64,000 nucleotides of DNA from Brevundimonas sp. EYE_349 (GTDB lineage Bacteria > Pseudomonadota > Alphaproteobacteria > Caulobacterales > Caulobacteraceae), in assembly GCF_023147505.1 (NCBI RefSeq), contig NZ_JAHXPB010000008.1, positions 95,474 through 159,473 on the forward strand. Reading direction: 5' to 3'. Shown one piece after another: positions 12,600-23,100 of this stretch. How positions within the stretch are numbered: the first letter of the stretch is position 1; each line of letters starts with the position of its first letter. The position numbers and the translations under genes are program-made. Below the pieces are notes generated by a model. It was not told where the DNA came from and did no database searches. It saw only the letters and a program-made list of their open reading frames with translations.

Positions 12600-13022
12600 A
12601 TGACCGACGCCGCCGAAACACGCCCGCCCCTGGTGTCGCATGTTTCGGTGGGCGTCACGGACCTGGCCAGGGCTGGCGTCTTCTATGACGCGGTCTTCGA
12701 CGCGCTGAGCATTGGGCGGGTGATGGAACACCCGATGGGTGTGGCCTATGGCCGCGCCTTTCCCGAGTTCTGGGCGTCCGTCCCTCAGGATCATGGAGCC
12801 GCGTCGGCCGGCAATGGCGCCCATGTTTGTTTCGCCGCGCCGGACCGACAGGCCGTCGATCGCTTCCATGCCCAAGGTCTGGCGGCGGGCGGCCATGATG
12901 CGGGCGCGCCCGGTTTTCGTCCTGAATATGCGCCTGGATACTACGCTGCATTCCTGCGCGATCCTGACGGCAACAAGATCGAGGCCATGACCTGGGTGCG
13001 GGCCGACGTGACCGGGGCGTGA
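12600..13022 (+). CDS. VOC (glyoxalase/bleomycin resistance) family protein
   Basis: A 140-residue vicinal-oxygen-chelate protein. HVSVGVTDLARAGVFYDAVF supplies the first beta-alpha-beta-beta-beta half with its metal-ligand His, and YYAAFLRDPDGNKIEAM the second half with the ligand Glu. The family contains metal-dependent isomerases, dioxygenases and binding proteins, and the substrate is unknown. It begins four bases after greA and overlaps the next gene by four bases, so translation is probably coupled. Confidence 0.88.
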   Translation: MTDAAETRPPLVSHVSVGVTDLARAGVFYDAVFDALSIGRVMEHPMGVAYGRAFPEFWASVPQDHGAASAGNGAHVCFAAPDRQAVDRFHAQGLAAGGHDAGAPGFRPEYAPGYYAAFLRDPDGNKIEAMTWVRADVTGA

Positions 13023-14005
13023 CCCCCATTCCGTCCCCCAGCCCTCTAAGCATCTGGGTCGTCTCGGACGGCCGCGCCGGGATCGAGAACCAGGCCCTGG
13101 GTCTGGCCGAGGCCGTCAAGCGGCTGACCCCCGCCGAAATCACCATCAAACATATCCGCTGGCGGCCCGTCTTCGACCGCCTGCCCTCCGCCTTGAAGAC
13201 GGCGGCGATGCTGGACCCCGCGTCCGATCCGATCGCCGCGCCCTGGCCCGATCTGTGGATCGCGACGGGCCGCGCGACCCTGCCCCTGTCAACGAGGGTT
13301 AAGACCTGGAGCGCGGGCAAGACATTCGTCGTCCAGACCCAGGATCCGCGTTGGGCGAACCACCGCTACGACATGATCATCGCCCCCGCCCATGACGGCC
13401 TCTCGGGCGACAATGTCTTCGAAATCACCGGCTCGCCCCACCGCATAACGGCTGAACGCATCGCCGAAGCCGCACCTGCCTTCGCCGACCGCATCGCCCC
13501 CCTGCCCCATCCGCGCGTCGCGGTCCTGATCGGCGGCAAGTCCAAGGCGTTCGACCTGCCCGCCGAACACGCCGCCGACCTGGCCGACCGGATCGCGGCG
13601 GCCGTTCGGGCGTCGGGCGGTTCGCTGATGCTGACCTTCTCGCGCCGCACGCCCGAGACGGCCAAGGCGGCCCTGGCCGCGCGCCTGTCAGATTTGCCCG
13701 GCTGGATCTGGGACGGGAGCGGCGACAATCCCCTGTTCGGCTTCCTGCACTTCGCCGACCATATCCTGGTCACCGAGGACAGCGCCAACATGGCCGCCGA
13801 GGCCGCCTCGACCGGCAAGCCGGTCCACATCCTGCCGATGATCCCGCTGAAGTCCGGCGGCAAGTTCGCCCGCCTGCATGACGACCTTCAATCGCGCGGC
13901 GCGACCCGCCCCTTGGACGGGACGCTGGATAGCTGGACCTATGAGGCGCTGGCCGAAACCGACCGCGCGGCGCGGGCGGTTCTGGAGGCGATGCGGGCGC
14001 GATAA
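13019..14005 (+). CDS. ELM1-family (mitochondrial fission ELM1-like) protein
   Basis: A 328-residue protein of the ELM1 family, named after a plant mitochondrial fission factor and common in alphaproteobacteria. Typical segments are WVVSDGRAGIENQALGLAEA near the N-terminus, FVVQTQDPRW, VAVLIGGKSKAF and ILVTEDSANMAAEAASTGKP near the C-terminus; the last resembles the donor-site loop of GT-B glycosyltransferases. A role in envelope glycan synthesis is inference. It starts with GTG at 13019, overlapping the VOC stop as GTGA. Confidence 0.85.
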   Translation: MTPIPSPSPLSIWVVSDGRAGIENQALGLAEAVKRLTPAEITIKHIRWRPVFDRLPSALKTAAMLDPASDPIAAPWPDLWIATGRATLPLSTRVKTWSAGKTFVVQTQDPRWANHRYDMIIAPAHDGLSGDNVFEITGSPHRITAERIAEAAPAFADRIAPLPHPRVAVLIGGKSKAFDLPAEHAADLADRIAAAVRASGGSLMLTFSRRTPETAKAALAARLSDLPGWIWDGSGDNPLFGFLHFADHILVTEDSANMAAEAASTGKPVHILPMIPLKSGGKFARLHDDLQSRGATRPLDGTLDSWTYEALAETDRAARAVLEAMRAR

Positions 14006-14074
14006 GGCGACGCTTCGTCGTCATCCGTCATGACCGCCATCGCGCAAACGGGAATCACCGCCTAAATAGGCGTC

Positions 14075-15082
14075 ATGACCCAAGCTCGTACCGTTCGCGT
14101 CGCCATCATCGGATCCGGCCCCGCCGGCTGGACCGCCGCCATCTACGCCGCCCGCGCGTCGCTGAACCCCGTCGTCATCGCCGGCATCCAGCCCGGCGGC
14201 CAGCTGACCATCACCACCGACGTCGAGAACTATCCCGGCTTCGCCGACACCATTCAGGGCCCGTGGCTGATGGAGCAGATGCAGGCCCAGGCCCTGCACG
14301 TGGGGACCGAGGTCATCCACGACATCGTCACCTCTGCGGACCTGTCGCAGCGTCCGTTCCGCCTGACGCTGGACAGCGGTGAGGAAATCCTGGCCGAGAC
14401 GGTCATCATCTCCACCGGGGCGCAGGCCAAATGGCTGGGTCTGGAGAGCGAGGCCGCCTATCAGGGGTTCGGCGTTTCCGCCTGCGCCACCTGCGACGGC
14501 TTCTTCTATCGCGGCAAGGAAGTGGTCGTGGTCGGTGGCGGCAACACGGCCGTCGAAGAGGCGCTGTTCCTGACCAACTTCGCCTCCAAGGTCACGGTCG
14601 TTCACCGCCGTGAAGAGTTCCGCGCCGAGAAGATCCTGCAGGACCGCCTGTTCGCCAACCCCAAGGTCGAGGTGATCTGGAACGTGGCCATCGAAGAGAT
14701 CGTGGGCGTCGTCGACGGCATGGCCAGGAACGTCACCGGCGTGCGCCTGAAGAACGTCAAGGATGGCGCGACCCGTGAAATCCCGGCGGACGGCGTCTTC
14801 ATCGCCATCGGCCACGCCCCGTCGTCGGAGTTGTTCAAGGGTCAGCTTGAGACGAACTCGGGCGGATATCTGCGCGTCAAGCCCGGAACAGCCTCCACTG
14901 CTATCGAAGGCGTCTGGGCCGCCGGCGACGTCACCGACGACGTCTATCGCCAGGCGGTCACCGCCGCCGGCATGGGGTGCATGGCCGCCCTTGAGGCCAG
15001 CCGCTTCCTGGCCGAGGAAGACCACGCCAAGGCCAACCACCCCATCAGCCACGCCGAGGCCGAGAAGATCGGCGTCTGGTAG
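14075..15082 (+). CDS. trxB: thioredoxin-disulfide reductase
   Basis: FAD- and NADPH-dependent enzyme that reduces oxidised thioredoxin in the cytoplasm; 335 residues. Visible are the FAD dinucleotide fold GSGPAGWTAAIYAARA near the N-terminus, the redox-active CATC followed by DG (about residues 138-141), the NADPH fold GGGNTAVEEALFL with the VVHRR phosphate-binding arginines, and the C-terminal FAD motif GVWAAGDVTDD. All catalytic features are present. Confidence 0.97.
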   Translation: MTQARTVRVAIIGSGPAGWTAAIYAARASLNPVVIAGIQPGGQLTITTDVENYPGFADTIQGPWLMEQMQAQALHVGTEVIHDIVTSADLSQRPFRLTLDSGEEILAETVIISTGAQAKWLGLESEAAYQGFGVSACATCDGFFYRGKEVVVVGGGNTAVEEALFLTNFASKVTVVHRREEFRAEKILQDRLFANPKVEVIWNVAIEEIVGVVDGMARNVTGVRLKNVKDGATREIPADGVFIAIGHAPSSELFKGQLETNSGGYLRVKPGTASTAIEGVWAAGDVTDDVYRQAVTAAGMGCMAALEASRFLAEEDHAKANHPISHAEAEKIGVW

Positions 15083-15123
15083 GCCGCAACCCAAAAAGAT
15101 CCGTCCTCCTAGGCCCTGCGCCT

Positions 15124-15206
15124 AGGATCCATAGCCTCCGTCGAAGACGGTTCGCACTCTCCGACACCGGGCGTATGGATCCTCGGGATAGCTCGGGGAT
15201 GACGGA
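15124..15206 (+). repeat. palindromic intergenic repeat
   Basis: Perfect 10-bp inverted arms AGGATCCATA (15124-15133) and TATGGATCCT (15174-15183), followed by a CTCGGGATAGCTCGGGGATGAC tail broken into GC-rich pieces. The tail resembles the hairpin at 47022-47049, suggesting one dispersed repeat family. It lies between the convergent trxB and aldo/keto reductase genes. Confidence 0.6.
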
Positions 15207-15226
15207 TTTGAATGGGCGCGCGCGGC

Positions 15227-16186
15227 TTAAGAAGCCGAAGCCTCTGTCAGTTCCGCCACATCCTCGTCCGACAGCGCCAGGGTCGCGGCCTTTAGCGTAT
15301 CGGACAGTTGCTCCAGCGTGGTGGCGCTGACGATCGGAGCGGTGACGCCTGGCTGCGCGAGAAGCCAGGCCAAGGCCACCTGAGCGGGGGTGGCCTCGTT
15401 CTTTTGGGCGATGGCGTCCAGAACGGCCAGAATGCGCACGCCGCGCTCGTCGAACTTGTCCTGCAGCGCGCTCTCTCGCTTGGCCCCGGCGATCTGGTCG
15501 ACGGTCTTGTATTTGCCGGTCAGGAAGCCGCTTTCCAGGCTGAAGTAAGTGATGACGCCAAGCCCCTTCTGAACCGCCAGATCCTGCAGCGCCCCTTCGA
15601 AGGTGTTGCGGCTATAGAGGTTGTAGTGTGGCTGGAGCGAGGCGTAGGCGGCCAGTCCCTCGCGTTCGGATATCGACAGCGCCTCAGCGACCTGTTCGGC
15701 CGTGTGGTTGGATGTGCCGATGACCCGCACCTTGCCCGCCTGCACCAGACTGTCGAGCGCACGCAGCGTTTCCTCCTGTGGCGTGTCCGGGTCGGGCCAG
15801 TGGGTTTGGTACAGATCGATGTAGTCGGTCTGGAGCCGACGCAAACTGTCCTCGACCGCCTTCTCGATCCAGGCGGGGGACAGGTCTTTGCGGCCTTGCC
15901 CCATGTCGGAGCCCACCTTGGTGAAGATCTTGACCGCCTCGCGATTGCCGCGCGCGTGCAGCCATTCCCCGATGATGGTCTCGCTTTCGCCGCCCGAGTG
16001 ACCGGGAACCCAGCGCGAATAGGCGTCGGCCGTGTCGATGGCGTCGAAACCGGCCCCCATGAACGCATCAAGCAAGGCGAACGATGTCGCCTTGTCCGCC
16101 GTCCAGCCAAAGACATTGCCGCCAAAGACGAGAGGCGCGACATCCAGACCACTGCCGCCCAAGGGACGTTTTGCGAGATTGTTCAT
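15227..16186 (-). CDS. aldo/keto reductase
   Basis: NADPH-dependent oxidoreductase with a TIM barrel, 319 residues from the ATG at 16186, which has GGAG six bases upstream; an extended ORF start lacks family support. The catalytic tetrad can be placed in FDAIDTADAYS (Asp, Tyr), IFTKVG (Lys) and DLYQTHWPDPD (His). IGTSNHTAEQV follows. This corresponds to the YajO/YdjG-like branch with unknown physiological carbonyl substrate. Confidence 0.92.
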   Translation of the reverse strand: MNNLAKRPLGGSGLDVAPLVFGGNVFGWTADKATSFALLDAFMGAGFDAIDTADAYSRWVPGHSGGESETIIGEWLHARGNREAVKIFTKVGSDMGQGRKDLSPAWIEKAVEDSLRRLQTDYIDLYQTHWPDPDTPQEETLRALDSLVQAGKVRVIGTSNHTAEQVAEALSISEREGLAAYASLQPHYNLYSRNTFEGALQDLAVQKGLGVITYFSLESGFLTGKYKTVDQIAGAKRESALQDKFDERGVRILAVLDAIAQKNEATPAQVALAWLLAQPGVTAPIVSATTLEQLSDTLKAATLALSDEDVAELTEASAS

Positions 16187-16255
16187 GGGAGGCTCCATTT
16201 CGGGGAGCCTTGGACATAGGGGGCGGAGGAGCCGCCGCAACCGCCTATGAGTTTA

Positions 16256-16663
16256 TCAGCCGAACAGTTGAAGACCCGGCGGCGCGTAATCGGTCGGCTG
16301 CCCCTGACGGCGGCGAAGAGCATAGTCCACGCCGGTCTGAACCGCGCGCTCATCGGTCGGTTTGGACAGGACGCCGATGGTGCCCGCGACGCCGTTGCGC
16401 ACCATGCCCGGATTGGCCGTCATGAACAGGACGCTGACGCCCATGTCCTGGCCCAGTTCGCGGCCCAGATCGATGCCGGTCGCACCGTCAGACAGATGGA
16501 TGTCGACAAGGGCCAGATCGACATCGTTCTCGCGGGCGATGTCGCGCGCGGCCTTGGCGGTGGCGGCCACGCCGATCACGTCGTGTCCCAGGTCCTCCAG
16601 CACAAAGCGGAGTTCCATGGCCACGAGGGCTTCGTCTTCGATGATGAGAATGCGAGCGGTCAT
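16256..16663 (-). CDS. single-domain response regulator
   Basis: A 135-residue receiver domain without an output domain. Acidic pocket residues are in IIEDEA, the phospho-acceptor is about Asp54 (LALVDIHLSDG), the switch Thr about 82 (LFMTANPG) and the conserved Lys about 101 (SKPTDE). A longer ORF begins at a TTG at 16720, but the ATG at 16663 gives the normal receiver N-terminus. It follows the HWE kinase gene by 64 bases and is presumably its phosphorylation partner or a phosphate sink. Confidence 0.9.
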   Translation of the reverse strand: MTARILIIEDEALVAMELRFVLEDLGHDVIGVAATAKAARDIARENDVDLALVDIHLSDGATGIDLGRELGQDMGVSVLFMTANPGMVRNGVAGTIGVLSKPTDERAVQTGVDYALRRRQGQPTDYAPPGLQLFG

Positions 16664-16727
16664 GGCGGGGAAGGTTTGATCGTTGGCGTACGTAACGCGG
16701 TTTAGAAGGATGGGTTTCAATGAAAAG

Positions 16728-18665
16728 TTATAGCCCGCCCGAGATCGCGGCTCGGCGGCGCGACAGGGCGGTGGCGGGCAAATCCACGATGACCTTCAAC
16801 CCGTCCGGGTTCCATTGCCGATCCAGCTTGCCGCCCAACTGCCCCTGCACCGACAGTGTCGCCAGCGACGATCCGAAGCCCGAGCGTGTCGGCGGTCCCT
16901 CGACACGCGGACCATCGCGCTCGGTCCAGGTCAGGATGAAGCGATCCTCGTCTCTGGTCGTGTTCAGCAGCACGGTCCCGGCCTTGTCGGACAGGGCTCC
17001 GTATTTTGCGGCGTTGGTGGCCAGTTCGTGGAACAGCAGGGCGACGGATGTCGCCGCCTGGTCGTCGAACACCGCATCGTCCCCGTCGATGATGACGCGC
17101 GGCAGGCCAACCTCGTCGGCATAGGCTCTGAACAAGTCCGCCAGGAAGGTGTGCAGGGTCGTGGCGCCGATCGTCGTCCTGGACGTTTCGGTGTGGGGGC
17201 GAACAAACTCGTGCGCGCGCGCTAGGGCGGCGATGCGCGTGCGCAGCGAGGCCGAAAAAGCCTTGGCCTCCGGATACTGGCGCGCAGACAGGGCGACCAG
17301 AGCCGCCACGACGGCGAAGATGTTCTTGATGCGGTGGCTCAGCTCCTGGCTGACCAGCTCGCGCCCCTGCTCCAGCCGTTTCAGCTCGTCGATGTCGGTG
17401 CAGGTGCCGAACCAGCGGGTGATCCGCCCCTCGTCGTCGTGGATGGCTACGGCGCGGCCCAGCGTCCAGCGATAGGCGCCGCTGTGGTGTTTCAGCCTGT
17501 ACTCGATCTCATAGGGATCGCCGGTCGCCAAGGAATGGCGCCAGACCGTCCAGGCCCGCTGCTGGTCTTCGGGATGGAAGATGTCGTTCCAGCCCTCGCC
17601 GTCCGTCGAGCCGACCGGGACGCCGGTGAACTCGTACCAGCGGGCGTTGTAGTAGTCGTGGAAACCGTCTGGCAGGGTCGACCAGACCATCTGCGGCATG
17701 GCGTCGGTCAGGATGCGGAAACGGGTTTCGCTTTCGCTTAGCGCCCGCGTCGTCGCGGCCAGATCGGTCTCGATCTGCTTGCGCTTGGTGATGTCGACGG
17801 CGACGCCGGGCAGGCGTACGGCGGCGCCGGAGCGGTCGTACTCGACCTGACCGCGCGCCAGCACCCACCGTTCCTGGCCGTCCACGACCAGCCGGTATTC
17901 GCTGATGAAGATCCCTTCGTCGTCGAGACCGCGCTGGATGTCCTGACCCAGCCGATCAGCATCGTCGGGATGGACGCTGCCGCGAAACACCTCGATCGGA
18001 GCGCCGTCGCGGGCGGCGACGGGGTCGACACCGTACATGCGCGCGAACCGCTCGTCGGCGACCACACGGTTCGAAGCGATATCCCAGTCCCATGAGCCGA
18101 CATAGGCCGAGGCCTCGATAGCCAGCTGAGCCGTTTTCTCGCTGCGGTCTCGGTCCAACAGGGCGCGGCGCAGCTCCAGCTGGGTCATGACCTGGGCCGC
18201 CAGAGTCCGCATGGCCGTGGCCTGAAGTTCGGTCAGCCCCTCTGGGCGCGGCCGGTGATCCAGCACGCACAGCGCGCCCAGGGGCGCCCCCTCTGGCGAC
18301 TTCAGCGGATAGCCGGCGTAGAAGCGGATGTGGGGCGCGCCCGTGACCAGCGGATTGTCGGCGAAGCGACCGTCCTGTTCGGCGTCGGTCACGATCAGCG
18401 GCTGATCGCCGAGCATGGCGTGGGCGCAAAAGGAAACGGGACGCGGCGTCTGCGGAAGGCCCAGGCCGACCTCGGCCTTGAACCACTGCCGCTCGGCGTC
18501 CACCAGGCTGACGGCGGCCATGGGCGCGTCGCACAGACGCGCCGCCAGATTGGCCAGATCGTCGAATGCGGCCTCAGGCGTGGTGTCCAGCACCCCGTAT
18601 CTGTTCAGCGCCGCCAAGCGATCCGCCTCGTCCCACCGGGAACACTCGACTTCTGGGTGGTTCAA
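16728..18665 (-). CDS. GAF-PAS-PAS HWE-family histidine kinase
   Basis: A 645-residue soluble sensor kinase. A GAF domain (about 25-165, FCAHAMLGDQPLIVTDA) is followed by two PAS/PAC units (about 185-310 and 320-425, the second with QMVWSTLPDGFHDYYNARW). The kinase core has the HWE-type dimerisation box ELSHRIKNIFAVV with phosphorylatable His about 444, and a C-terminal WTERDGP plus GFGSSL segment characteristic of that group. It starts at TTG 18665 behind a good AAAGGA. HWE kinases often act in light, redox or general stress pathways, but the signal here is unknown. It is operonic with the downstream response regulator. Confidence 0.92.
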   Translation of the reverse strand: MNHPEVECSRWDEADRLAALNRYGVLDTTPEAAFDDLANLAARLCDAPMAAVSLVDAERQWFKAEVGLGLPQTPRPVSFCAHAMLGDQPLIVTDAEQDGRFADNPLVTGAPHIRFYAGYPLKSPEGAPLGALCVLDHRPRPEGLTELQATAMRTLAAQVMTQLELRRALLDRDRSEKTAQLAIEASAYVGSWDWDIASNRVVADERFARMYGVDPVAARDGAPIEVFRGSVHPDDADRLGQDIQRGLDDEGIFISEYRLVVDGQERWVLARGQVEYDRSGAAVRLPGVAVDITKRKQIETDLAATTRALSESETRFRILTDAMPQMVWSTLPDGFHDYYNARWYEFTGVPVGSTDGEGWNDIFHPEDQQRAWTVWRHSLATGDPYEIEYRLKHHSGAYRWTLGRAVAIHDDEGRITRWFGTCTDIDELKRLEQGRELVSQELSHRIKNIFAVVAALVALSARQYPEAKAFSASLRTRIAALARAHEFVRPHTETSRTTIGATTLHTFLADLFRAYADEVGLPRVIIDGDDAVFDDQAATSVALLFHELATNAAKYGALSDKAGTVLLNTTRDEDRFILTWTERDGPRVEGPPTRSGFGSSLATLSVQGQLGGKLDRQWNPDGLKVIVDLPATALSRRRAAISGGL

Positions 18666-18760
18666 CGCGGCGTCCTTTCAGGCCGGGCCTGAAAGGGCCT
18701 GGTGCGTTTTTCGTAAGTGCCTCAATGCCTCGACCCGACAAAGCGTTGCAAGCCGGCTTT

Positions 18761-19939
18761 TCAGTTCGTCGGCCGTCCGACTTCCTCCACATCCATCGTC
18801 GTAACGCCGGCGGGCGCAGGCGTCGTGGTTTTCGGGCGTTCCAAGGCGGTCAGGCGGGCGTTGATGGCGGCGACCTCATCGCGGGTCGGCAGGCGCCGAC
18901 CGCCCAGACTGGCCACGCCGACCACCCGTTGCTGGCCGTCGATCTCGACGGTCCGGATTGGCGCGTCCTTGGCCGCAGAGGCCGGAGCGTCGGGGTCGGG
19001 TCCGCCGGTCGCGGCGCCGGCCGCCATGACCGTGCGCGGGCGCGAGAAGCGCGCCTCGTCGATGGCCGGCTCGCGTCCCTTGTAGACGTTGCGGAAGGCG
19101 GCGGTCTCGCCATAGACGCCCTTCCAGCGATAGAAGATATGCGCTCCGATCTGCGTGACCTTGGCGACCGTCGGCGCCCACCAGGGATGCACATAGTCGG
19201 CGTGATAGTGGGTGGCGGTGCCGACCTGCTGCGCGACAGCGCCGTCCAGCGCCTTTTCCGCCACACGACGCGCCCGATCCCACGCCCAGGCGACCGGCGC
19301 CTGAGCCAGGGAGCCGTCGCAGGTGAAGCTGAACTGGCATCCCGTGGTCCGCTCGGCCCCCTCGAACACCACGCCGCAAACGGTGTTGGCGTAGTTGGGA
19401 TCACGCACCCGGTTCAGGACGACCTGGGCCACCCCGGCCTGGCCGCTGTCCGGCTCGAGCGCCGCCTCGAAATAGACCGCCTGGGTCAGGCAGCGCAGGG
19501 CCCGGCGGCGATCCTCGGCGCTGCCCTTGAAGACGAAGGGCTGGGCCGGGCGCAACGCGCCGGATACCGGGGCCATGGCGGCGTTGAGACGCTGGGCCTC
19601 CAGACCACTCTTGCCAGGCTCCAGCCCTGGCTTGCCGGCCAGGGTCAGGCTTTCCCATCCTGGCGTCAGACCGTAGAGCGCCGGCTGCAGAAGATTGGGA
19701 TCGTGCCGCATGGCCTCGGCCAGCTGCGCGGGGGTAAGCCGCGCCTTGATCGCCGCCAGCCCGTCCACCCCAAGGTCGCCGCCAGTGATGCGCGACACCG
19801 CCTCGGCCGTGCGGTCCGCGTCGGGGCGAACGCTGGAGCCGGCCGCCATGGCGACGCCCAGCACCGCGCCCGCCGCTGGCAGGGCCGCCGCCGAACGCCG
19901 CAGCGTCTTAAACATCGTCTTCCAGAGCGGCAGGGTCAT
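18761..19939 (-). CDS. SleB-type cell wall hydrolase
   Basis: A 392-residue envelope protein with an N-terminal hydrophobic segment (about 18-34) that may anchor or export it. The catalytic Hydrolase_2 domain spans roughly 145-260: CLTQAVYFEAALEPD with the presumed catalytic Glu, VAQVVLNRVRDPNYA, and CGVVFEGAERTTGCQFSF. The family cleaves peptidoglycan in spore cortex lysis and, in non-spore-formers, in wall remodelling. A paralogue with the same motif order lies at 24781-25890 on the other strand. The C-terminal 130 residues are Pro/Ala-rich and not recognisable. Confidence 0.88.
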   Translation of the reverse strand: MTLPLWKTMFKTLRRSAAALPAAGAVLGVAMAAGSSVRPDADRTAEAVSRITGGDLGVDGLAAIKARLTPAQLAEAMRHDPNLLQPALYGLTPGWESLTLAGKPGLEPGKSGLEAQRLNAAMAPVSGALRPAQPFVFKGSAEDRRRALRCLTQAVYFEAALEPDSGQAGVAQVVLNRVRDPNYANTVCGVVFEGAERTTGCQFSFTCDGSLAQAPVAWAWDRARRVAEKALDGAVAQQVGTATHYHADYVHPWWAPTVAKVTQIGAHIFYRWKGVYGETAAFRNVYKGREPAIDEARFSRPRTVMAAGAATGGPDPDAPASAAKDAPIRTVEIDGQQRVVGVASLGGRRLPTRDEVAAINARLTALERPKTTTPAPAGVTTMDVEEVGRPTN

Positions 19940-20138
19940 TCAGGGTCCGACAGGGCGTTCGACAACGTCGCCAAGCGCCAGAGGTTCGCGCCTTTAACGA
20001 CAAACCTAGACCAATTTCCGGCGACACGGCGACCGCCGTTACGTCGTGTATCGGCCGGCGCGGTTCAAGATGGGGTGGCCGGTGACGACGCAGGGTGTAA
20101 AGCTGTGGTCAGTTCGCCTGATCGAGACGGGACCGGGG

Positions 20139-23100
20139 ATGCGTAAAACCAGGGACGACAAGGCGTCGTCGTGGCGCATAAGGGCCGCCGACCGGTGGCT
20201 GGTCGGACTGGCCCAGTTGTCGACCCCCTCCGTCGCTGGGCGTGTGATGATCGGCGGCGGTTTCGCGGCGGCGGCCCTGATCGCGCGTGCGGCGCTGTCG
20301 GTGATCTATGGCGAACTCACCGGCTTCACCATTCTGCTGCCGGCGGTCAGCCTCGCGGCGCTGGCGGGCGGCTGGACCGCAGCCTTGGTCGCGCTGGTGA
20401 TCTGTATAGGCGGAGGCTGGGTCATTCTGGGCGTGACCGCCACGGGCAAGGACGGCGTGCTGAGCGCGATCGGTCTGGTGGCCACGGTCAACTTCATCAT
20501 GGTCGGTCTCTTCATCGCCGCCGTCAGCGCGGCCCTGCGCGGCGCCTTGCTGCGGATCAGCGAGAGCGAGACCCGGTTTCGACAGTTGGCGGACACCACG
20601 CCCGCGCCCATCTAGCTGCGCAACGCCGATGGCGCGTTCCAATTCGCCAACGCCGCCGTCCTGAAACTGCATGGTCTGGATCAGACGGCGCTGGCTGAAG
20701 GCGGCTGGCGGCAGGCCATACACCCAGACGATTTGAAGAGGATCGACCTCTTGGAGGCCGAGGCCGCCAAGACTTGCCAACCCTACGAATTCGAGGTCCG
20801 CGTACGCGGAACGAACGACGACTGGCGCTGGATGCGCGCCATCGCGCGCCCGCGTTTCGACGATCAGGATCGGTTTCTCGGCCACACCGGGATCGCCTTC
20901 GACGTGACCGACAGCCACGCGGCGCTGGAGGCCTCGGCGCGGGCCGAGCGTCGCCACGCCTTCTTGCTGGGCCTCAGCGACCGACTGCGTGACCAGACCG
21001 ATCCAGAAGAGATCATGGGGCAGGTCGAGAACGCCCTGGGCGGCCTGCTGGACGCCGAGCGGGTCGGCTATGGGGAGATCGATCAAGCGGCCGGCGTCGT
21101 AACCATGAGCCGCGACTGGACCGCCGGCGTCGCCAGCGCCCAAGGCCAGTTCGCCCTGGACGCCTTCGGCCCAGAATTGATCGCAGACCTTTCCGAGGGC
21201 CGCACCATCCAGATCGAGGATGTTCGCCAGGACCCCCGCACCGCCGACTCCGCCGACGCCTTCGACGCCATCCAGACCCGCGCGTTGATCCGCGCGCCCC
21301 TGATCCGCAACGGGCGACTGCGCGGCTTCCTTTACGTCCACGCCTCACAGCCGCGCGCCTGGACCGAGGCGCAGGTCAGCCTGGTCGAGGAGGTCGCCGC
21401 GCGGACCTGGGCCGAGGTCGAACGCGCCCGCGCCGAGCACGAGACCCGCGAGAGCGAGCAGCGGTTCCGCGTTATCGCCGACACCGCCCCCGTTCTGATC
21501 TGGGTGACGGGCCAGGACGGGCGCCGCACCTTCGTCAACCAGACCTATGTCGACTTCCATGGCGCAGACTACGAGACAGCGCGCGACCTGGACTGGCGCG
21601 TGGCGATCCACCCTGACGATCAGGCGCGCATCTTGGCCGAGTCCGTCGCCGGCGAGGCGTCGCGCGCGCCCTTTTCCCTGGAGGCCCGCTATCGCCGACA
21701 TGACGGCCAATGGCGCTGGCTGAAGTCGTTCTCGCGCCCGCGTCTCTGCGGCTCGGAAGTGATCGGTTTCGTCGGGGTGGCCTTCGACGTGACAGAGACC
21801 CGCGCGGCCCAGGCCAGGCTTGAGGAATCCGAAAACCGCTTCCGCACCGTCGCGGACAGCGCGCCTGCCCTGATCTGGATGAGCGACGACGCGGCCCAGC
21901 TGATCTTCGCCAATCGGCGCTACCGCACCTTCTTCGGCGTGGAAGGCCAGACCCATCTGCCGGACAGCTGGCGGCGCCTGGTGCATGGCGACGACGAGAC
22001 GGTCTTCTCGGCCGCCTTCATGCGCGCCTTCGAGGCGCGGGATCGGTTCGAGGCCCTGACGCGGGTGCAGCATCCGTCGCTGGGCCTGCGCTGGCTGCGC
22101 ACCGAGGGGGTGCCGCGCTTCGACGCGTCCGGCCTGTTCCAGGGCTATGTCGGGGCCTGTCTGGACGTGACCGACGCCAAGCGGGCCGAGGACGACCTGA
22201 AGCGGATCAACGAATTGCTGGAGGAACGGGTCGACGAGGCGCTGATCGAAAAGGCCCAGGCCGAGGCCCAGCTGATGCACGCCCAACGGATGGAGGCGGT
22301 CGGGCGTCTGACCGGCGGGGTGGCGCACGACTTCAACAACCTTCTGACCGTGGTGATCGGCGCACTGGACATCATTTTGCGCAGCGACGATCCGGCCAAG
22401 CGCAGGAAGCTGGGCGAGGCCGCCCTGGCCGCCGCCCGCCGGGGCGAGAGCCTGACGCACCAACTGCTGGCCTTCTCGCGACGCCAGGCGCTGCGGCCCG
22501 AGCCCATCGACCTGAACGCCCTAATCCGCGAGGGAGAACCGTTGTGGCGGCGCGCGGTCGGCGAGGCGGTGGACTTCAAGGTCAAGCTGAAGCGCGGCGG
22601 GGCGCTCGCCAATGTCGATCCCGCCCAGTTCGAGGCGGCCCTGCTGAATCTGATCGTCAACGCCCGCGACGCCCTGGGCGACGTGACCGGACACAAGGGG
22701 CGCGGCGGGGCGCACATCACCGTGCAGACGCGCGAGGCCCAGGTCGCGGCCGGCGAAGTCGCCGAACTGGCCCCTGGCCGTTATGTCTGCGTCGCGGTGA
22801 TCGACAACGGCGAAGGGATGTCGCCTGACATCGTGGACCGCGTGTTCGAACCGTTCTTCACCACCAAGGGTGTCGGCAAGGGCACCGGCCTGGGTCTAAG
22901 CCAGGTCTATGGCTTCGCGCGGCAGTCAGGCGGCGGGGCCCAGATCGTCTCGGCGCCGGGTCAGGGGGCGGAAATCCGGCTCTATCTGCCGGCGCTGTCG
23001 CGCGACGACCTGGCCGTCGAAGGCGCGCCTGTCGAGACGCACGCCAGCCGCATCGAGGGCGGCCGACTGCTGCTGGTCGAGGACGATCCAGGCGTGGCGG